Below, piece by piece: positions 40,483 to 44,389 of a stretch of DNA of 44,389 bases (its first letter is position 1; every line of letters begins with the position of its first letter). The translations under genes were made by a program, and so were the position numbers. The notes below the pieces were generated by a model. The model was not told where the DNA came from and searched no databases. It was given only the letters and a program-made list of their open reading frames with translations. The stretch covers positions 1 to 44,389 of the forward strand of contig JACVCL010000009.1 of NCBI GenBank assembly GCA_016742075.1, written 5' to 3'. This DNA comes from Phycisphaerales bacterium. GTDB lineage: Bacteria > Planctomycetota > Phycisphaerae > Phycisphaerales > UBA1924.

Positions 40483-42474
40483 GTGAGCGGAGGAGCAGAT
40501 CAAGGTTCATCGGAGAAGACGACGGCCGCGCCGGCCATCCCGGTGGGGGTGCTGGTGCGGCGGCTGGGCGCCTTGGCGTGGCGGCACCGGTGGATCGCGC
40601 TGCCGACGCTGTTGATCTCGACGGCCGCGCAGCTCATCACCATCCTGGGCCTGGCGGGGCAGGGCCTGGCGATCGACGTGATCCGCTCGGAACTGGACCG
40701 GTCGGCGCCGAGCCCGCACTGGCCACTGGGGCTGGGACCGGGGGCGGACTGGGGATTCCTCGCGAAGGTGGGGCTGGTGTCGGGGTTCATCCTGGCGGTG
40801 GCGCTGGTGAACGCGGCGCTGCGGTTTTCCCAGCGGCTGACCGACGAGCTGTTCGTGCAGGCGTGCGTGGTGAGCCTGCGGTCGGACCTTTACGACAAAC
40901 TGCAGAGGCTGCCGTTCAGCTTCTTCGACACGCACGACACCGGGCAGGTGATCAACCGGGTGGCGGGCGACACGCAGGCGGTGCGGGCGTTCATCCAGGG
41001 GGTCATGATCCGGTCGGTGATCGCGGGGATCACGCTGGCGGTGTTCCTGGTGTTCATGCTGCGGACGCACACGTGGCTGACGCTGGCGTGCCTGTCGGTG
41101 CTGCCGTTCCAGGTGTGGCTCATGACGCGGTACGGGCGGATCACCAAGCCCAAGTTCCTGGAGCAGTCGCGGCTGGTGGACGTGGTGGTCAAGACGTTCC
41201 AGGAGTCGATCGCCGGGGTGCGGGTGATCCGGGCGTTCGGGCAGGAGCGGCAGATGACCGAGCGGTACGACGCGCACGCGGGCGCGGCCCGGGACCAGCG
41301 CATCGAGATCGCCCGCGACCAGGGGCGCTACCAGCCGTTCGTGCAGGCCAGCAACTTCGCCTCGATGGGCGTGCTGCTGGGCTTCGGGGGCTACCTGGTG
41401 CACCTGGGGCCGGTGCAGGGGGGCATCGCGCTGGGGACGCTGTGGATCTTCCGCGGGCTGCTGGAGCAGCTGGCGGGGCAGGCCGAGGCGATCGTGCAGA
41501 TCATCGCCTCGGCCCCCGAGAGCCTGGCGGGGGCCGAGCGGGTGTTCAAGATGCTCGATGAGCCGGTGAAGATCGCCTCGCGGCCGGGTGCGAGGGCGCC
41601 TTCCCCGATCCGGGGGCGCTTGGAATTCCGGGGTGTGGGCTTCACGTACGCGTCGCGCCCGCCCGGTGAGCGGGCCGAGAGCCAGTTCGCGCCGGCGGGC
41701 CGGGCGGAGGAGGAGCGGCCGGCGGTCGAGAACCCGCCGGCGCTGTCGGGGGTGTCAATCGCGGTGAGCCCGGGCGAGACGATCGCGGTGGTGGGGCCGG
41801 TGGGCTCGGGCAAGTCGACGCTGCTGAGCCTGCTGGGCCGGTTCCACGACCCGACGGAGGGGGCGGTGCTCGTGGACGGCACGGACCTGCGCGACTGGCC
41901 GCTGGAGGCCCTGCGGGCGTCGATCGGCTACGTGTTCCAGGAGCCGTTCCTGTTCTCGAACACGGTGCGGAACAACATCGCCTTCGGGCGTCCGGACGCG
42001 ACGGACGACGAGGTGATCGCGGCGGCGGGGGCGGCGGGGGCGTGGGAGTTCATCGAGCGGCTGCCGCAGGGGCTTTCCACGGTGATCGGGGAGCGGGGCG
42101 TGTCACTCTCGGGCGGCCAGCGTCAGCGGCTGACGATCGCCCGGGCGCTGCTGATGCGGCCGCCGATCCTCGTGCTCGACGACGCGACGGGCGCGGTGGA
42201 CCCGGTGACCGAGGCCGAGATCCAGCGGGCGCTGGAGCGGTACCTGTCGGGGCGGACGACGTTCGTGGTGGCGCATCGGCTGAGCACGCTGCGGCGGGCC
42301 GACCGCGTGCTGGTGCTCGACGGCGGGCGCGTCGCCGACATCGGCACGCACGACGAACTGATGAACCGCCCCGGGCACTACCGCGCGACGGCGCTGATCC
42401 AGCTGTCTCTCGACGAGGACGAGCCCGAGGGGACCGGCGCCGGAGGCCCACTGCCGACGGAGGCCCGCGGATGA
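40483..42474 (+). CDS. ABC exporter, half-transporter with degenerate Walker B (LDDATG)
   Basis: A 663-residue half-transporter from a GTG start. The transmembrane part (residues about 40-370) has six helices with the intracellular-loop motif FFDTHDTGQVINRVAGDT, typical of type IV (multidrug/lipid) exporters. The ATPase domain follows: Walker A GPVGSGKST, Q-loop YVFQEPFLFSNTV, signature LSGGQRQRLTIA, Walker B LVLDDATGAVD, and H-loop VVAHRLST. The catalytic Glu after Walker B is replaced by Asp, which is usual for the degenerate site of heterodimeric exporters. Coupled to the next gene by ATGA overlap. Substrate unknown. No good ribosome site precedes the GTG, and a possible -10 (TACCAT, 40471-40476) lies just before it, so a leaderless start is conceivable. 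Confidence 0.93.
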   Translation: MSGGADQGSSEKTTAAPAIPVGVLVRRLGALAWRHRWIALPTLLISTAAQLITILGLAGQGLAIDVIRSELDRSAPSPHWPLGLGPGADWGFLAKVGLVSGFILAVALVNAALRFSQRLTDELFVQACVVSLRSDLYDKLQRLPFSFFDTHDTGQVINRVAGDTQAVRAFIQGVMIRSVIAGITLAVFLVFMLRTHTWLTLACLSVLPFQVWLMTRYGRITKPKFLEQSRLVDVVVKTFQESIAGVRVIRAFGQERQMTERYDAHAGAARDQRIEIARDQGRYQPFVQASNFASMGVLLGFGGYLVHLGPVQGGIALGTLWIFRGLLEQLAGQAEAIVQIIASAPESLAGAERVFKMLDEPVKIASRPGARAPSPIRGRLEFRGVGFTYASRPPGERAESQFAPAGRAEEERPAVENPPALSGVSIAVSPGETIAVVGPVGSGKSTLLSLLGRFHDPTEGAVLVDGTDLRDWPLEALRASIGYVFQEPFLFSNTVRNNIAFGRPDATDDEVIAAAGAAGAWEFIERLPQGLSTVIGERGVSLSGGQRQRLTIARALLMRPPILVLDDATGAVDPVTEAEIQRALERYLSGRTTFVVAHRLSTLRRADRVLVLDGGRVADIGTHDELMNRPGHYRATALIQLSLDEDEPEGTGAGGPLPTEARG

Positions 42475-44339
42475 GCGCCGCCCCGACCAACACCAACCTG
42501 CTTCTGGCCGCGGCGCCGCCCGAGGAGCGCGACGCCGAGTTCCGGCCGATCCGCTGGAGCATCGTGCGGCGGCTGCTGGCGTACATGTGGCGGCACCCGC
42601 GGCTGCAGTGGACGATCATCTCGCACGCGGCGGTGCTGGCGTTCATCAACTCGGCGGTCCCCTACACGATCGCCGAGACGATCCGGTGGACGATCGAGCA
42701 GCCCGAGCGGCTGCACGACCTCACGGGGCTGTCGGCGCCGCAGGGGCTGGCGGCGGGGGCGGCAGTGGTGGTGCTGCTGGCGGCGGTGTTCCACTTCGTG
42801 ATGGGGGCGCGGCTGGTGGCGATCAACGCGCTGAGCGAGCGCGTGGTGTTCGACCTGCGCCACGACCTGTTCACGCACGTGCAGTCGCTGGACATGGCGT
42901 TCTTCGACCGCACGCGGCTGGGGCGCATCCTCAGCCGCGGAACGGGGGACATCTCGAACGTGCGGGCCGCGGTGGCGCAGGTGATCCCGCGGACGCTCAT
43001 CCACGGGCTGATGATGGTGTTCCTGCTGGGCATCATGCTGAAGTACGACTGGGTGCTGGGGCTGGTGCTCATCGGCTTCGGCCCGGCGCTGTACTACTTC
43101 AACGCGGTGTTCGACCGGCGGCTGACGGCGCAGTACCGCACGGTGCAGGAGAGTTTTTCGCGGATCACCTCGAGCCTGGCCGAGAGCGTCGCGGGCATCA
43201 GGGTGACGCAGGCCTTCGGGCGCGAGCGGCTGAACGCCGAGATGTTCCGCGGCCTGTGCCTGGACCACCGCCGGAACAACCTGCGGGCGGCGCGGGTGCA
43301 CGGGCTGTACATCCCGATGTTCGACGTGGCGGCGCAGGTGGTGGCGGTGACCATCCTGCTGGTGGGCGCGTGGCGGATGAGCCACGGGCACATGACGATG
43401 GCCGACCTGATCGGCTTCCTGCTGTGCACGGGCGGGTTCTTCTGGTCGGTGATCATCATCGCCGACCTCTACAACACCACGCTGCAGGCGATGGCGGGCG
43501 GCGAGCGCATCTTCGCGCTGCTCGACACACGCCCGACGATCGTGGACGGGCCCGGGGCGCGGCCCCTGCCCGCGGCGCCGGGCGGGGTGCGGATCGAGGT
43601 CGAGAACCTGACCTTCGGCTACGACCCCGCGCGGCCGGTGCTGCACGGCGTGTCGTTCTCGGCCGAGCCCGGCTCGACGGTGGCGCTGGTGGGGCACACC
43701 GGGTCGGGCAAGTCGTCGATCGTGTCGCTGCTGTGCCGGCTGTACCAGCAGCAGCCCGGCGGCGGACGCATCCTGGCCGACGGGGCCGACCTGCGGGACA
43801 TCACGCTCTCCAGTTGGCATTCGCAGACCGGCCTAGTGCTGCAGGACAACTTCCTGTTCGCCGGGACAGTGCTCGACAACATCCGCTTCGCCAAGCCCGA
43901 CGCCACCGACGACGAGTGCCGGCGGGCCTGCGCCGACCTGGGCTGTCTCGACCTGTTCGAGGCCCTGCCGGCCGGGTTGCTCACCGACGTGGGCGAGCGC
44001 GGCGGCAACCTGTCGCTGGGCCAGCGGCAGTTGGTCACCTTTGCCCGGGCCCTGCTGGCCGACCCCCGCCTGCTCATGCTCGACGAGGCCACCAGCGCCG
44101 TCGACACCTTCACCGAGCACCGGATCCAGCTCGCCCTCGAGCGCCTGCTGGCGCGGCGCACCTGCGTGGTGGTCGCTCACCGGCTGAGCACCATCCGCAG
44201 GGCCGATCAAATCCTGGTGCTGGAGGACGGGCGGATCGTGGAGCGGGGCACCCACGAGGGGCTGATCGGCCAGCGCGGGCGGTACGCCGAGCTGCACGAG
44301 CAGTTCATCCGGCTGTCGGAGGGCGAGCCGGAGCGGTGA
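42471..44339 (+). CDS. ABC exporter, partner half-transporter with LSLGQ signature
   Basis: A 622-residue half-transporter and partner of the preceding gene. Six membrane helices (about 45-350) with FFDRTRLGRILSRGTGDI, then the ATPase domain: Walker A GHTGSGKSS, Q-loop LVLQDNFLFAGTVL, signature NLSLGQRQL, Walker B LLMLDEATSAVD with the catalytic Glu retained, and VVAHRLSTIRRAD. Its signature has Leu in place of the first Gly (LSGGQ to LSLGQ), while the preceding subunit keeps LSGGQ. The two changes thus fall on the same composite ATP site (see findings). The ATG at 42471 overlaps the preceding stop as ATGA. Expected to pump lipids, drugs or glycolipids outward from the inner membrane. Confidence 0.94.
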   Translation: MSAAPTNTNLLLAAAPPEERDAEFRPIRWSIVRRLLAYMWRHPRLQWTIISHAAVLAFINSAVPYTIAETIRWTIEQPERLHDLTGLSAPQGLAAGAAVVVLLAAVFHFVMGARLVAINALSERVVFDLRHDLFTHVQSLDMAFFDRTRLGRILSRGTGDISNVRAAVAQVIPRTLIHGLMMVFLLGIMLKYDWVLGLVLIGFGPALYYFNAVFDRRLTAQYRTVQESFSRITSSLAESVAGIRVTQAFGRERLNAEMFRGLCLDHRRNNLRAARVHGLYIPMFDVAAQVVAVTILLVGAWRMSHGHMTMADLIGFLLCTGGFFWSVIIIADLYNTTLQAMAGGERIFALLDTRPTIVDGPGARPLPAAPGGVRIEVENLTFGYDPARPVLHGVSFSAEPGSTVALVGHTGSGKSSIVSLLCRLYQQQPGGGRILADGADLRDITLSSWHSQTGLVLQDNFLFAGTVLDNIRFAKPDATDDECRRACADLGCLDLFEALPAGLLTDVGERGGNLSLGQRQLVTFARALLADPRLLMLDEATSAVDTFTEHRIQLALERLLARRTCVVVAHRLSTIRRADQILVLEDGRIVERGTHEGLIGQRGRYAELHEQFIRLSEGEPER

Positions 44340-44360
44340 TCGGGGGTGCGGCACGGGACC

Positions 44361-44389
44361 GGGTGACGGGTGACGGGTGACGGGTGACG
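44361..44389. repeat. Heptamer tandem repeat (GGGTGAC)4, cut by the window edge
   Basis: Four perfect copies of GGGTGAC plus one base run to the end of the window, starting 21 bp after the ABC transporter stop. The full length is unknown. Such 7-bp arrays are often found in intergenic DNA of GC-rich genomes and vary in copy number. Confidence 0.9.

Noticed and set aside
1-44389. CRISPR arrays, insertion sequences, integrases, toxin-antitoxin or restriction genes
   Set aside because: No direct-repeat arrays, transposase motifs or terminal inverted repeats were seen. The gene content is chromosomal and even in base composition.

Overview
The window is a very GC-rich bacterial chromosome segment with tightly packed genes and no mobile element, rRNA, CRISPR array or convincing tRNA. 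Several features point to Planctomycetota, probably class Phycisphaerae. These are a short HU protein with a Lys/Ala-rich tail, an exported protein with a PEP-CTERM-like sorting tail ending in Arg5, a huge AsmA/TamB-like protein, an operon with a DUF4175-like coiled-coil protein and a terpenoid-cyclase-fold protein, and frequent starts without Shine-Dalgarno sequences. The taxonomic call is an inference from gene families; no 16S or other marker is present.

Layout. 1-8.2 kb holds housekeeping genes: a small membrane protein, aspartate-semialdehyde dehydrogenase (asd), a HIT-family protein, a sorted surface protein, ispF (isoprenoid precursors), a lipoprotein, alanine racemase (alr), and a DEAD-box-type RNA helicase whose motif II reads DEVD. 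8.2-15.7 kb holds a 1649-residue AsmA/TamB-like protein, quinolinate synthase (nadA), a PilZ-domain protein and an HU-like nucleoid protein with a well-formed sigma70-type promoter.

15.8-27 kb is the most distinctive region. Four rightward genes (two large multidomain glycosyltransferases, a GT4 glycosyltransferase, and a protein sharing a C-terminal Rossmann-like domain with one of them) converge on leftward fliD and fliS. FliD is about twice its usual length because of repeated flagellin-hook-IN-type modules. The arrangement suggests a flagellar glycosylation and capping locus, although no flagellin gene lies in the window.

27.3-29.5 kb encodes a GH133 glycogen debranching enzyme. It converges on a four-gene leftward operon (36.9-29.5 kb) in which every junction is a 4-nt ATGA overlap: DUF4175-like giant, poly-Ser/Gln-rich protein, terpenoid-cyclase-fold protein, NPCBM-like protein. 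37.1-44.3 kb holds comEC (DNA uptake), a LEA-14/WHy lipoprotein whose 3' end overlaps the comEC 3' end antisense by 233 bp, and a two-gene heterodimeric ABC exporter with one degenerate ATP site. The window ends in a 7-bp tandem repeat cut by the edge.
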